Shown in pieces: positions 20,069-29,344 of a stretch of DNA of 64,000 nt. Each line of letters opens with the position of its first letter. Positions within the stretch are counted from its first letter, which is position 1. The stretch is from Azospirillum lipoferum. Lineage in GTDB: Bacteria > Pseudomonadota > Alphaproteobacteria > Azospirillales > Azospirillaceae. The stretch lies in assembly GCF_024170005.1 (NCBI RefSeq), contig NZ_JALJXJ010000008.1, forward strand, positions 124,001-188,000. Direction: 5' to 3'. Position numbers and translations under genes: made by a program. The notes under the pieces are model-generated. The model made no database searches. It was not told the origin of the DNA and worked only from the letters and a program-made list of their open reading frames with translations.

Positions 20069-21856
20069 ATGCCCCATCCGATCGCCCTTCTCCTCACCCT
20101 TCTGGTCCTGCTGGCACCCCTTCCGGGGCGGGCAGACTCACCCCAACACGGCATCGCCATGCATGGCGATCTGGCCTTGCCGCCGGACTTCAAGGCTCTC
20201 CCGTACGTCAATCCGGCGGCACCCAAGGGCGGCACCATCCGGCAGGCGGTGACCGGCAGTTTCGACAGCCTGCATCCGCACATCGTCAAGGGCGCGCCGG
20301 CGCTGGGGATGGGCTATGTCTTCGAAACGCTGCTGACGCGGTCGTGGGACGAGCCCTTCTCGTTGTACGGCCTGCTGGCCGACCGGGTGGAGGTGGCCGA
20401 CGACCGCTCCGCCGTCACCTTCCACATCAACCCGAAGGCGCGCTGGCATGACGGCGCGCCGCTGACCGCCGCCGACGTGCTGTTCTCGCTGGAGGTGCAG
20501 CGACGGGACGGCACCCCCAACCGCCGCCTGTTCTACGCCAAGGTCACGGCGGCCGAGGCGCCCGATCCACAGACCGTCCGCTTCGCCTTCTCTCCCAATC
20601 CGGACGGCAGCATCGACCGCGAGATGCCGCTGCTGATGGGGCTGATGCCGATCCATTCCAAGGCCTTCTGGTCCGGCCGCGATTTCAGCCGCACGACGCT
20701 GGAGCCGATCCTGGGCAGCGGCCCCTACCGTGTCGCCGCGGTCGATCCCGGCCGCCGCATCGTCTATGAGCGGGTGCGCGACTATTGGGGGCGCGACCTG
20801 CCGGTCCGGGTCGGGCAGTACAATGCCGACCGGCTGGAGTTCGATTATTACCGCGACGATTCGGTGGCGCTGGAAGCCTTCAAGGCCGGGCAGGGCGACG
20901 TTCGTTACGAAAGCGATCCGGCCAAATGGGCCACCGGCTACGATGGCCCCGCCCTGCGCGACGGCCGCATCGTCCGGGAGGAAGTGCCGAACCACCGGCC
21001 CGAACCGGCCCGCGGCCTGATCTTCAACACCCGCCGGACGCTGTTCGCCGATGTCCGGGTGCGCCGGGCGCTGGGGATGGCGCCGGATTTCGACTGGATC
21101 GGCCGCAGCCTGTTCCACGGCCTGCTGACCCGCACCGCCAGCTACTACCCCAACTCCGACCTCGCCGCCCGCGGCCTGCCGGAGGGGGAGGAGTTGCAGG
21201 CGCTGGAGCCCTTCCGCGACCGTCTGCCGCCCGACCTGTTCGCCAAGCCTTTCACCCTGCCGGACAGCGGCAATGGCGGTCTGCGCGCCAACCGCCGCGA
21301 AGCACTGCGGCTGCTGGAACAGGCCGGCTGGCGGGTGCGCGACGGCCGGCTGACCGATGGCTCGGGAAACCGTTTCGCCTTCGAAATCCTGTTGTCCGAC
21401 CCATCGGAGGAGCGGGTGGCGCTGGAGTTCGCCCGCTCGCTGGAGCCGTTGGGGATCGAAGCCCGCGTCCGTACGGTGGACAGTGCCCAGTTCCAGGCCC
21501 GGCTCGAACGTTTTGATTTCGATATGACCATGCGCTGGTGGGCGTCCACCCTGTCGCCGGGCAACGAGCAGCTCTATTATTACGGATCCGATGCGGCCGG
21601 GCAGGAGGGTAGCCGCAACCTTGCCGGCATCCGCGATCCGGTGGTCGACGCGCTCGCCCGCTCCATCGCCGCGGCGACCACGCGGGCTGCCCTGGTCGGC
21701 CGGGTGCGGGCATTGGACCGGGTTCTGCTGTGGGGGCATTACATGGTCCCGCTCTACCACAGCCCGGTCGACCGCATCGCCCGCTGGTCGGGTCTGCACC
21801 GCTCCGCCGTCACCCCGCTCTATGGCCCGATGCTGGAAAGCTGGTGGGTGGAATAG
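20069..21856 (+). CDS. extracellular solute-binding protein, family 5 (YejA-like)
   Basis: A periplasmic binding protein for an oligopeptide-type ABC importer, about 595 residues. The Sec signal peptide is obvious (PHPIALLLTLLVLLAPLPGRA). The family-5 core shows FHINPKARWHDGAPLTAADV, GSGPYRVAAVDPGR and LIFNTRRTLFADVRVRRALG. The features suit the YejA branch (microcin C or long peptide uptake). I prefer the ATG at 20069 over an upstream TTG because it places the signal peptide at the N-terminus. It is followed by a second binding protein and two permeases, but no ATPase gene. Confidence 0.88.
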   Translation: MPHPIALLLTLLVLLAPLPGRADSPQHGIAMHGDLALPPDFKALPYVNPAAPKGGTIRQAVTGSFDSLHPHIVKGAPALGMGYVFETLLTRSWDEPFSLYGLLADRVEVADDRSAVTFHINPKARWHDGAPLTAADVLFSLEVQRRDGTPNRRLFYAKVTAAEAPDPQTVRFAFSPNPDGSIDREMPLLMGLMPIHSKAFWSGRDFSRTTLEPILGSGPYRVAAVDPGRRIVYERVRDYWGRDLPVRVGQYNADRLEFDYYRDDSVALEAFKAGQGDVRYESDPAKWATGYDGPALRDGRIVREEVPNHRPEPARGLIFNTRRTLFADVRVRRALGMAPDFDWIGRSLFHGLLTRTASYYPNSDLAARGLPEGEELQALEPFRDRLPPDLFAKPFTLPDSGNGGLRANRREALRLLEQAGWRVRDGRLTDGSGNRFAFEILLSDPSEERVALEFARSLEPLGIEARVRTVDSAQFQARLERFDFDMTMRWWASTLSPGNEQLYYYGSDAAGQEGSRNLAGIRDPVVDALARSIAAATTRAALVGRVRALDRVLLWGHYMVPLYHSPVDRIARWSGLHRSAVTPLYGPMLESWWVE

Positions 21857-21968
21857 CTCACGGGACAATGGAGGCGGCTGGCGGCTCTGCTTGCGCTCTC
21901 CCGCGCCGCACCGCATCATCGCGGCAAAGAGAACGTCGACAACGACGAGACGGGGGAGTTTGCCAACC

Positions 21969-23468
21969 ATGCCGACCGCCAAGCAGCGCTTCACCCTTGC
22001 CGCCTTCGCCTTCGCGGCCCTTGCGCTTGCCGCCACAACCCAGACGGCAACGGCCCAGCCGCGCACCGACCTCGTCGTCGGCATGGCGCTGGAGCCGCCG
22101 CATCTCGACCCCACCGCCGGTGCGGCCGGCGCCATCAAGGAAGTCACCTACGCCAACCTGTTCGAACCGCTGCTGCGCGTCGATGCCGACGGCAAGCTGG
22201 TGCCCGGGCTGGCGGAGCGCTGGAGCGTGTCGGAAGACGGGCTGACCTACCGCTTCACCCTGCGTCCGAACGCGAAGTTCCATGACGGCACCGGCGCCGA
22301 TTCGGCCGACGTGAAATTCACGCTGGACCGCGCCCGCGCCGCCGATTCGGTCAACGCGCAGAAGGCCTATTTCGCCCCGATCGCCCAGGTCGAGACGCCG
22401 GACCCGCAGACGGTGGTCGTCACCCTGTCGCGCCCCGACGGCCTGTTCCTGTTCCACATGGCGAGCGGCGACGCCGCCATCGTCGCCCCGGAATCGGCGG
22501 CGACCAACAAGCAGAAGCCCGTCGGCACCGGCCCCTTCAGGTTCGACCGCTGGGTCGCCGGCGACCGGGTGGTGCTGGTCCGCAACCCCGACTATGACGG
22601 CGCCAAGCCCAAGCTCGACCGCGTCACCTTCCGCTTCGTCAGCGACCCGGCCGCCCAGGTGGCGGCGCTGAAGGCCGGCGACATCGACGCCTTCACCCTG
22701 TTCAGCACCTACGAAGCGCTGCCGGAATTCCGCAACGACCCGAAATTCGTGGTGACGGTCGGCTCGACGGAGGGCGAGACGCTCCTGTCGACCAACAACG
22801 CCCGCAAGCCCTTCGACGATGTCCGCGTCCGCCGCGCCATGGCCCACGCCATCGACCGCAAGACGCTGATCGACGGCGTGCTCTACGGCAACGGTGTGGC
22901 CATCGGCAGCCATTTCCCGCCGCACCGCGAGGGCTATGTCGATCTGACCGGCCTGTACCCCTACGACCCGGCCAGGGCGAAGGCGCTGCTGGCCGAGGCG
23001 GGCTATCCCAACGGTTTCGACACCACGCTGCGCCTGCCGCCGCCGCCCTACGCGCGGCGTGGCGGCGAACTGGTCGCCGCCATGCTGGCGGAGGTCGGCA
23101 TCCGCGCGAAGATCGAGCCGGTGGAATGGGCGGCCTGGCTGGAAAAGACGTTCAAGGGCAAGGATTACGACCTGACCATGATCGCCCATACCGAGCCGCT
23201 GGACATCGACATCTATGCCCGCCCCGACTACTACTTCAATTACAAGAGCGAGCGCTTCAATGCCCTGAACGACGCGCTGAACCGCACCCAGGACCCCGCC
23301 AAACGCAATGCCCTCTACGGCGAGGAGCAGAAGCTGCTGGCCGAGGATGCGGTCAACGGCTTCCTGTTCATGCTGCCGTCGGTGACGGTGCAGAAGGCCG
23401 GCCTGACCGGCCTGTGGGTGAACCGCCCGGTCCAGGCCAACGACGTCACCGGCGTTTCCTGGAAATGA
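21969..23468 (+). CDS. ABC transporter substrate-binding protein, family 5 (DppA-like)
   Basis: A second periplasmic family-5 binding protein, about 499 residues, with a cleavable signal peptide (FTLAAFAFAALALAATTQTATA). Conserved segments are LEPPHLDPTAGAAGAIKE, FTLRPNAKFHDGT, GTGPFRFDRWVAGD and DVRVRRAMAHAIDRK. The last is the usual DxxVRxAxxxAIDR signature of peptide and nickel binding proteins. It is probably the true partner of the downstream permeases, and the preceding YejA-like protein may share them. Confidence 0.92.
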   Translation: MPTAKQRFTLAAFAFAALALAATTQTATAQPRTDLVVGMALEPPHLDPTAGAAGAIKEVTYANLFEPLLRVDADGKLVPGLAERWSVSEDGLTYRFTLRPNAKFHDGTGADSADVKFTLDRARAADSVNAQKAYFAPIAQVETPDPQTVVVTLSRPDGLFLFHMASGDAAIVAPESAATNKQKPVGTGPFRFDRWVAGDRVVLVRNPDYDGAKPKLDRVTFRFVSDPAAQVAALKAGDIDAFTLFSTYEALPEFRNDPKFVVTVGSTEGETLLSTNNARKPFDDVRVRRAMAHAIDRKTLIDGVLYGNGVAIGSHFPPHREGYVDLTGLYPYDPARAKALLAEAGYPNGFDTTLRLPPPPYARRGGELVAAMLAEVGIRAKIEPVEWAAWLEKTFKGKDYDLTMIAHTEPLDIDIYARPDYYFNYKSERFNALNDALNRTQDPAKRNALYGEEQKLLAEDAVNGFLFMLPSVTVQKAGLTGLWVNRPVQANDVTGVSWK

Positions 23469-23510
23469 CGCCGAGCCGAATTGAGTTGACCAAGTAAGGA
23501 TAGCCCCGGC

Positions 23511-24473
23511 GTGCTTGCGTTCCTGCTGCGACGGCTGGTCAGCCTGATCGTCACCGTCTGGCTGGCCAGCATCGTGGTTTTCGCGGTGCTGCAACTGGTT
23601 CCCGGCGACCCGGCGCTGCTGATGCTGGGCGTCAACGCGCAGCCCGACACGCTGGCGGCATTGCGCAGCCAGATGGGTCTCGACCAGCCCATCCTTACCC
23701 GCTACCTGCATTGGGCCGGCGGGCTGGCCCGCGGCGATTTCGGCGTCAGCCTGACCTACGCCCGCCCGGTGGCGGATCTGGTGGCGGAGCGGCTGGCGGT
23801 GACCCTGCCGCTGTCCCTGCTGTCGCTGGTCATCAGCACGGTTCTGGCCCTGCCGCTCGGCCTGCTGGCGGCGGCGCGGCGGGGGCGGGGCGGGGATTGG
23901 GCGGTGCTGGGCTTCTCGCAGCTCGGCGTGTCGATGCCCAGCTTCTGGATCGCCATCCTGCTGATCCTGCTGTTCTCGCTGACCCTGCACTGGTTTCCGG
24001 CCGGCGGCTTTCCCGGTTGGAGCGGCGGCATCGGCCCCGCCCTGCACGCGCTGCTGCTGCCGGCCCTGGCGCTGGCGGTGCCGGAGGCCGCCATCCTCGC
24101 CCGCGTCACCCGCACCGCCGTGCTCGACACGCTGGCCGAGGACCATATCCGCACCGCCCGCGCCAAGGGCGTGGGCCGCGTCGCCGTCCTGCTGCGCCAC
24201 GCCCTGCCCAACGCCCTGATCCCGGTGGCGACGGTGCTGGGGTTGCAAATCTCCTTCCTGGTGGCGGGCGCGGTGGTGGTGGAGAATGTCTTCACCCTGC
24301 CGGGGCTGGGGCGGCTGCTCTATCAGGCCATCGGCCAGCGCGACCTGATCGTGGTGCAGGGAGTCGTCGTGCTGCTGGCGCTGTTCGTCGTGCTGGTGAA
24401 CGCCCTGGTCGACATTGCCTGCGCGCTGGCCGACCCGCGCCCGCCAGCCGCAGGAAAAGGAGGGGAATCGTGA
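23511..24473 (+). CDS. peptide-type ABC transporter permease (DppB-like)
   Basis: A 320-residue inner-membrane permease with six predicted helices. The N-terminus LLRRLVSLIVTVWLASIVVFAVLQLVPGDP is typical of DppB/OppB, and the EAA loop that contacts the ATPase is RTARAKGVGRVAVLLRHALPN. The GTG start follows the binding-protein stop by 42 bp. It ends in a GTGA overlap with the second permease. Confidence 0.92.
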   Translation: MLAFLLRRLVSLIVTVWLASIVVFAVLQLVPGDPALLMLGVNAQPDTLAALRSQMGLDQPILTRYLHWAGGLARGDFGVSLTYARPVADLVAERLAVTLPLSLLSLVISTVLALPLGLLAAARRGRGGDWAVLGFSQLGVSMPSFWIAILLILLFSLTLHWFPAGGFPGWSGGIGPALHALLLPALALAVPEAAILARVTRTAVLDTLAEDHIRTARAKGVGRVAVLLRHALPNALIPVATVLGLQISFLVAGAVVVENVFTLPGLGRLLYQAIGQRDLIVVQGVVVLLALFVVLVNALVDIACALADPRPPAAGKGGES

Positions 24474-25297
24474 GGCGGAAGCTCCCCCTCTCCCTCCATC
24501 TCGGTGCCGCGCTGACCCTGCTGCTGGTCGCCGTGGCGCTGTTGTCACTGCTGTGGACGCCCTACCCGGCGGAGCAGGTGCGGGTGATCGCCCGGCTGAA
24601 GCCGCCGAGTGCCGCCCATTGGCTCGGCACCGACCATTTCGGGCGCGACGTGCTGTCGATGATCATGGTCGGCGCCCGCAACTCGCTGGCCGTCGGGGCG
24701 GCGGCTGTCGGGCTGGGGCTGCTGGGCGGGGTGCCGCTGGGGCTGCTGGCCGCCGGGCTCGGGCGCTGGGGGGACGAGGTGGTGGCGCGGCTGGGCGATC
24801 TGGTCTTCGCCTTTCCCGCCGTGCTGACGGCGATCCTGCTGACCGCGGCGCTGGGGGCGGGCGCCGTCAACGTCGTCGTGGCGCTGGCGCTGTTCAACGC
24901 CGCCGTTCTGGCCCGCGTCACCCGCGGTGCGGCGCTGGCGGTGTGGCGGCGGCCCTTCGTCGGGGCGGCGCTGGCGCTGGGGCGGGGACCGCTGTCGGCG
25001 ACGCTGGTGCATGTGCTGCCCAATATCGCCGGCATCGTCGTGGTCCAGGCCACCGTCCTGTTCGCCGTCGCCATCGTCAACGAGGCGGCGCTGAGCTATC
25101 TCGGCCTCGGCATCCAGCCGCCCAGCCCCAGCTGGGGCAAGATGCTGGGTGACGCCCAGACCTACCTGTTCACCGCCCCCTTGCAGGCGGTGTTCCCCGG
25201 CGTCGCGATCGCGCTGAGCGTCATGGGGCTGACGATGCTGGGCGATGGCCTGCGCGACTGGCTCGACCCGCGGCACCGCTCGTCGGGGGTGATGTAA
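24470..25297 (+). CDS. peptide-type ABC transporter permease (DppC-like)
   Basis: A 275-residue inner-membrane permease, the usual partner of DppB. The DppC signature HWLGTDHFGRDVLSMIMVGARNSL is present, as are VFAFPAVLTAILLTAALG and the EAA-type loop GRGPLSATLVHVLPNI. The start is GTG in a GTGA overlap, with a strong aggagggg ribosome-binding site. No DppD/DppF ATPase genes follow: the next gene is convergent four bases away. Confidence 0.92.
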   Translation: MRRKLPLSLHLGAALTLLLVAVALLSLLWTPYPAEQVRVIARLKPPSAAHWLGTDHFGRDVLSMIMVGARNSLAVGAAAVGLGLLGGVPLGLLAAGLGRWGDEVVARLGDLVFAFPAVLTAILLTAALGAGAVNVVVALALFNAAVLARVTRGAALAVWRRPFVGAALALGRGPLSATLVHVLPNIAGIVVVQATVLFAVAIVNEAALSYLGLGIQPPSPSWGKMLGDAQTYLFTAPLQAVFPGVAIALSVMGLTMLGDGLRDWLDPRHRSSGVM

Positions 25298-25301
25298 GCA
25301 C

Positions 25302-26954
25302 TCACCCCACCTGCCGCGTCCGCTCCGACAGTTCGATCAGGTCCATCAGCTCGTTGCTCTTCCAATAGCGCGACTTGCCGACTTCGGTGCGGGCCGTGGC
25401 GACGAGGTCGTCGATGATCGCCTGTTCGTCGGCGCCAAGCTGGCCGCCGCGCTCCATGCGGTGCGACAGCAGGCGGGTCATGTTGTGGCTGAAGGTGGGG
25501 ATCCAGGCGCTGACGCGCTGGCCGAACACGCCGGCGATGGCGTTGATGCGCAGGAGATGCTCCATCCGCTCGTCGAGCGGATCGGTCTCCTCGAACTTCA
25601 TCGCCTTCTCGACGTTGGCGCGCAGTTCCTCCAGCAGGGTTTCGCGCCACTTCACCAGATCGTAGGTCTCGAATCCGAAGTCGCGCGACATCGCCTGCCA
25701 GTGCCACAGCAGCCGGTCGAGCCAGACGACGTCGGCATGGTCGATCACCGATTGGCGCCGGGCGGCGGCGGCCTGGGCGGAGCGTTCCATCGCCACCGCG
25801 GCGACGCGCGAGCCGATGATCTTTGCCGCCTGGGTCCAGGCGTTGCGGAAGGCCGGTTCGCTGCGCCGGTCCTCCATCAGCCCCGCCGAGGTGGCGGCAT
25901 GGACCAGCTGGTCGAGCCGCTGCACCAGCGCCTCCAGCCGCGCCTTCTCCTTGGCGCTGGGCCGGATGGCGGAGCCGGGAACCCGGTCGTTCAGCTTCAG
26001 GATGACGGTCAGCGCCGCGGTCAGCGCCCGCGTGACCCCGATGAAATGGCCGGTCAGCGCCGCGGTCATGGCGTCGCCGCGGCCGGGATCGACGCCGCTC
26101 TGCCGGATATAGAGGGCGGCGACCGGATAGTTGCGCTTCACCGACAGGACCGACAGCGGCAGCATGGCGGCCAGATCGTCGCCGCAGCGCTCGCGCAGCG
26201 ATTCGGTGGCGTCCAGCAGCAGGTCGGCCAGCCGGTTCGCCTCCGCCTCGCTGCTGCAAGCGGCGGGGAAATCCTCCAGCCGGTCGGCGACCGGCTTCAC
26301 CGGGCCTTCGGCGTTGGTCAGGACCAGATGCATCAGCCGCAGCGTGCCGACGTCGATGTGCGGCGTCTTTTCCAGGAAGCCCGACATCAGGCGGGTGCGG
26401 CGCTGCCGGTTGCGCGACATGCCGGCCAGCAGCTCGTCCACCGCCTTCTTGTTCGCCAGCACGGCGTCGAGATGCTTCACCGAGGCGACGCGCATCCGTT
26501 CCCTCATCACCAGGGCGACGGGGGAGCGCAGGATGCGGTCGATCACGTCGCCGCGCGCCATCTCGTCCAGCGTCTCCTGCGCCTCCACCGCCAGCAGCGG
26601 GAAGGCGTCGCGGCTCAGCGCCTCCCACAGGGCGCCGACGTCGACCCGTTGCAGCATGCCGGGGATGGCGACGCCGCCGTGGTACAGCACGTCGTCGTCG
26701 ATCAGGAAGGCTTCGAACAGGTTGGTGAACAGGCGCCGGGCGCGGTTGGTGCGCTGGCGGTTCAGATACTCGATGACATATTGGCGGACGAGCTGGACCC
26801 GGTCGGTCGGCTCGCTGTCCATCCCCTCGATCTCGCTCAGCAGGCTGTAGACGAGGCTGGCCGGCAGCCGTGTCACCAAGGCGTCGATCTTCTGCCGCAG
26901 CTCGTCCTGGGGCAGCTCATCCGGACGGAGGTCGCCGGTCGAATCATCGGTCAT
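25302..26954 (-). CDS. uncharacterised 550-residue helical protein
   Basis: I do not recognise a characterised family. The protein is cytoplasmic by appearance (no signal peptide or membrane helix), almost entirely helical, with many charged residues and an N-terminal DELPQDELRQKIDALVTRLP. Its ATG at 26954 and its codon use are those of a core gene. It stands alone, converging with the permease and followed upstream by gpt. The length, composition and lack of catalytic motifs suggest a structural or regulatory role, but nothing specific can be claimed. Confidence 0.8.
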   Translation of the reverse strand: MTDDSTGDLRPDELPQDELRQKIDALVTRLPASLVYSLLSEIEGMDSEPTDRVQLVRQYVIEYLNRQRTNRARRLFTNLFEAFLIDDDVLYHGGVAIPGMLQRVDVGALWEALSRDAFPLLAVEAQETLDEMARGDVIDRILRSPVALVMRERMRVASVKHLDAVLANKKAVDELLAGMSRNRQRRTRLMSGFLEKTPHIDVGTLRLMHLVLTNAEGPVKPVADRLEDFPAACSSEAEANRLADLLLDATESLRERCGDDLAAMLPLSVLSVKRNYPVAALYIRQSGVDPGRGDAMTAALTGHFIGVTRALTAALTVILKLNDRVPGSAIRPSAKEKARLEALVQRLDQLVHAATSAGLMEDRRSEPAFRNAWTQAAKIIGSRVAAVAMERSAQAAAARRQSVIDHADVVWLDRLLWHWQAMSRDFGFETYDLVKWRETLLEELRANVEKAMKFEETDPLDERMEHLLRINAIAGVFGQRVSAWIPTFSHNMTRLLSHRMERGGQLGADEQAIIDDLVATARTEVGKSRYWKSNELMDLIELSERTRQVG

Positions 26955-27128
26955 GCGCGGGCCGCCACGCGATGTTGGAAGGCGTCGGGGTGGAAGGCGT
27001 CGGCGGACGCAGACGCTCCGCCGCGCGTCATTTAGGACGCAAACGGTAAATTTTTATGTAATGAACCGGGGGCGGCCGTCCCCACCGGACGGGACCGGGT
27101 GGGACAGGCCGCGCCTCGGGCTGGCCGC

Positions 27129-27623
27129 TCAGCCGTTCCGCTGCTTGGCGATCGGCTGCGAGAACTGCAGCTCGATGTCCCAGGGGAAGTGGATCCAGGT
27201 GTCCTGGCTGACTTCGGTGATGAAGGTGTCGACCAGCGGGCGGCCGGCCGGCTTGGCGTAGACGGTGGCGAAATGCGCCTTCGGCAGCATCTTGCGCACG
27301 ATCTCCGCCGTCTTGCCGGTGTCCACCAGATCGTCGATGATCAGCCAGCCCTCGCCGTCGCCGGCATTGGCGCCTTCGACGCCCTTCAGGATCGTCGCGT
27401 TGCGCTGCTGCTGGTGGTCGTAGCTGGAGACGCAGACGGTGTCGATCATGCGGATCTCAAGCTCGCGCGCGATGATCGCCGCGGGAACCATGCCGCCGCG
27501 CGTGATCGCGATGATGCCCTTCCACGGGCCGCGGTCGATCAGGCGCCAGGCCAGCGCCTTGGCATTGCGGTGGAGCTCTTCCCAGGACACCGGGAAATGC
27601 TTGTTGAAGGGGGCTTCGGCCAC
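27129..27623 (-). CDS. gpt: xanthine-guanine phosphoribosyltransferase
   Basis: Purine salvage: transfers phosphoribose from PRPP to xanthine or guanine, at the inner face of the membrane or in the cytoplasm. It has about 164 residues. The PRPP loop is [14 protein letters not shown], and the purine-binding end has WIHFPWD near the C-terminus. I place the start at the GTG at 27623 because GGAGAG lies at proper spacing before it and the product then begins with the family-typical [22 protein letters not shown] region. It lies just left of the tRNA-Arg that carries the genomic island. Confidence 0.93.
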   Translation of the reverse strand: MAEAPFNKHFPVSWEELHRNAKALAWRLIDRGPWKGIIAITRGGMVPAAIIARELEIRMIDTVCVSSYDHQQQRNATILKGVEGANAGDGEGWLIIDDLVDTGKTAEIVRKMLPKAHFATVYAKPAGRPLVDTFITEVSQDTWIHFPWDIELQFSQPIAKQRNG

Positions 27624-27843
27624 GGGACTGACTCTCCAAAAACAGCAAGTGGCCTGTATAACCCAGCCGCCGCCGCCCGGCAATTGCGGGCGATTCGGGT
27701 GGCCGGGACCTGCCGTCGCGGGGGCCGCCTCAGTGCCATCGAAAATTCGTCAAAAAAGCGCTTGCGGGGCAGGGGGCTTCTGAGTATGTTGCGCGCCTCG
27801 ACGCCGACGGCCTGCCGCCGACGCCGGGATGAAGATACACAGC

Positions 27844-27920
27844 GCGCCCGTAGCTCAGCTGGATAGAGCATCAGACTACGAATCTGAGGGTCAGGAGTTC
27901 GAATCTCTTCGGGCGCGCCA
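27844..27920 (+). tRNA. tRNA-Arg (anticodon ACG), island integration site
   Basis: A 77-nt cloverleaf including the encoded CCA. The acceptor GCGCCCG pairs with CGGGCGC. The anticodon arm TCAGA-CTACGAA-TCTGA gives anticodon ACG (inosine-modified in bacteria, reading CGU, CGC and CGA). The gene is intact. From base 27872 to its end it is part of the left attachment repeat, so its 3' half was supplied by the integrated element. Confidence 0.96.
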
Positions 27921-27924
27921 TCTT
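27872..27924 (+). repeat. attL: 53-bp direct repeat in tRNA-Arg
   Basis: An exact 53-bp match to 46205-46257, covering the anticodon arm to the 3' end of the tRNA plus TCTT. The repeat bounds the genomic island and regenerates a complete tRNA on the left side. Confidence 0.9.
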
Positions 27925-27949
27925 TTCTAAATGAAATCAATAGCTTGAT

Positions 27950-27986
27950 AGGCGCCGATCACAGGATCAGGCGCCTTTCGTGTTTT
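27950..27986 (+). terminator. element-borne terminator behind tRNA-Arg copy 1
   Basis: The stem aggcgccgatc / gatc-a-ggcgcct is followed by ttcgtgtttt. It lies just inside the island and replaces the chromosomal terminator that the insertion displaced to 46284-46304. Both share the cctttcgtgttt tail. Confidence 0.65.
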
Positions 27987-27989
27987 GTC

Positions 27990-28029
27990 AGGTACACCAG
28001 AGGTACATGCAGAGGTACAGGTTGGTGCA
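27990..28029 (+). promoter_or_regulatory. possible integrase arm-type sites, left end
   Basis: AGGTACA occurs three times in direct orientation at 27990, 28001 and 28013, about one helical turn apart, ending in CAGGTTGGTGCA (28018-28029). The 12-mer recurs in direct orientation at 46120-46131, and AGGTACA at 46072, close to the right attachment site. This pattern suits arm-type binding sites for the integrase. Confidence 0.45.
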
Positions 28030-28125
28030 AGTTCATCCTCCGCTGCAAGGGAGGATTTGGGGCCTCATCATTGGGTTGAAACCCCTCCTGTCTCTGCCGG
28101 CCTTGCCTTTGGTCGTGTTGGCCAA

Positions 28126-28835
28126 GTTCAGAGCCATAGAAGAATCGCTGCGACGGTGATCATGGCGAGATAGTTGGTGGCGCGCTTCTCATACCGTGTT
28201 GCGATTCGCCGGAAATGCTTCCACCTGTTAATCAGCCGCTCGACGCGATTGCATTCTCGATAGGCATCGTGGTCGAAAGCCGGGTCGGGCCGTTCGTTGC
28301 TCTTGGTCGGGATCACCGGCGTGATGCTCCGCCGTCGCAGGGCGGAGCGGATGACGCCGCTGCTGTAAGCCTTGTCGGCGGCCAGCCGGTCGGGCTTGAG
28401 GCGCGGTCGCCCGCGGCCCAACCGCCTGATCCAGCCGGTGCCCATCACTATGGCGAACGCCTTGCTGTCGGGACTTGGCCACCGGTCAAAGTGAATGTGA
28501 CCGGCAAGCCTTGGCCCTCAGCGCGGACATGGATCTTGGTCGAGATGAGCGCGGAGCACGGTGCCGTCCACGTAGTGCAGGCTCCAGTCCACCCGACCCT
28601 GGCGGTCGGCACTGGCCTGCAAGGCTTACAGGATGCGCTGCAAGATGCCGGCGCGGCGCCAGCGGTAGAACCAGTCTGACACCGGCCGAACGCCCCATAA
28701 AGCTCTGGCGAAACCCGTCACGGCGCTTCGCTGCTGGCGATCCACAGCATGCCATTGATCATCTGCCGGTGAGAGTGATTCGGCAGGCCAGTGCGAGGTT
28801 TTTCGGGAGGAAGGTACGGCTTCGGCCGCTCCCAT
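28126..28835 (-). pseudogene. degenerate IS5-family transposase
   Basis: The C-terminal part (28128-28448) is intact in frame and typical of IS5-family DDE transposases: RPRLKPDRLAADKAYSS, NRVERLINRWKHFRRIATRYEK, NYLAMITVAAILLWL. The N-terminal part is recognisable in other frames (YRWRRAGILQRIL; the DLPERYG-like region), so the gene is broken by frameshifts. It marks the left edge of the nucleotide/protease cluster. Confidence 0.85.
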
Positions 28836-28994
28836 TGTGCATCAGTCAGATCGCAACGTCCCTTTCAGAACAAGTGGGGACCGTTCCCTCAACCTGCTAC
28901 CCTTTTGCCAACACGGCCTAGTCGGTTTGTCTCGTCATGTTGAAAACCTGGATGCATCTCAAAATCTTAGGGGATCCTCGAACGCCTCGTTCCA

Positions 28995-29219
28995 AGTGTC
29001 AGGCGACATCCCAATTTGCCCCCTTGGCGACACGAGCGCTGCCCCCTCTGACATCGTTACCGCAGCGTGGGCTTCAGGTTGTCCCGGTAGTCCATAGGCT
29101 TGATCCGGCGGGCAATTTTCCAGCCCGAGGAGGATCAAGCCTGTGGGCCCACCGGGGCAACCGGGGGGCAGCCTTCATGTCGCCAGGGGGGCAGTTCCAG
29201 GTGTCGCCTGACACCAAGG
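28995..29219. repeat. MITE-like element with about 43-bp imperfect inverted ends
   Basis: The left end (from GTGTCAGGCGACA at about 28996) and the right end (TGTCGCCTGACAC at about 29202) are inverted copies over about 43 bp, both also carrying a GCCCCC..TGGCGACA block. The 130-bp middle is non-coding with a smaller hairpin (aggcttgatcc / ggatcaagcct). It looks like an internally deleted insertion sequence. The region 28836-29344 otherwise holds no gene. Confidence 0.6.
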
Positions 29220-29344
29220 ACATTGCGACATAGCACGGGGTGGTGTCGCCGTAAGGAACATGAGGCGAACGAAAGTGTTTGAAATTCGAACATGCCTACG
29301 CTAAATTATTAGGAAATCCGACACGCAAGGCTGACAGGTGCGCA

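Larger units (their letters stand above)
27755..27924 (+). repeat. duplicated tRNA-Arg segment, copy 1 (promoter plus gene)
   Basis: This 170-bp segment, comprising promoter, leader and tRNA-Arg, recurs almost exactly at 48909-49080 with a two-base insertion just before the tRNA. A putative promoter is TTGCGG (27762-27767), 17 bp, TATGTT (27785-27790). AAGCGCTT precedes and overlaps the -35. Confidence 0.85.
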
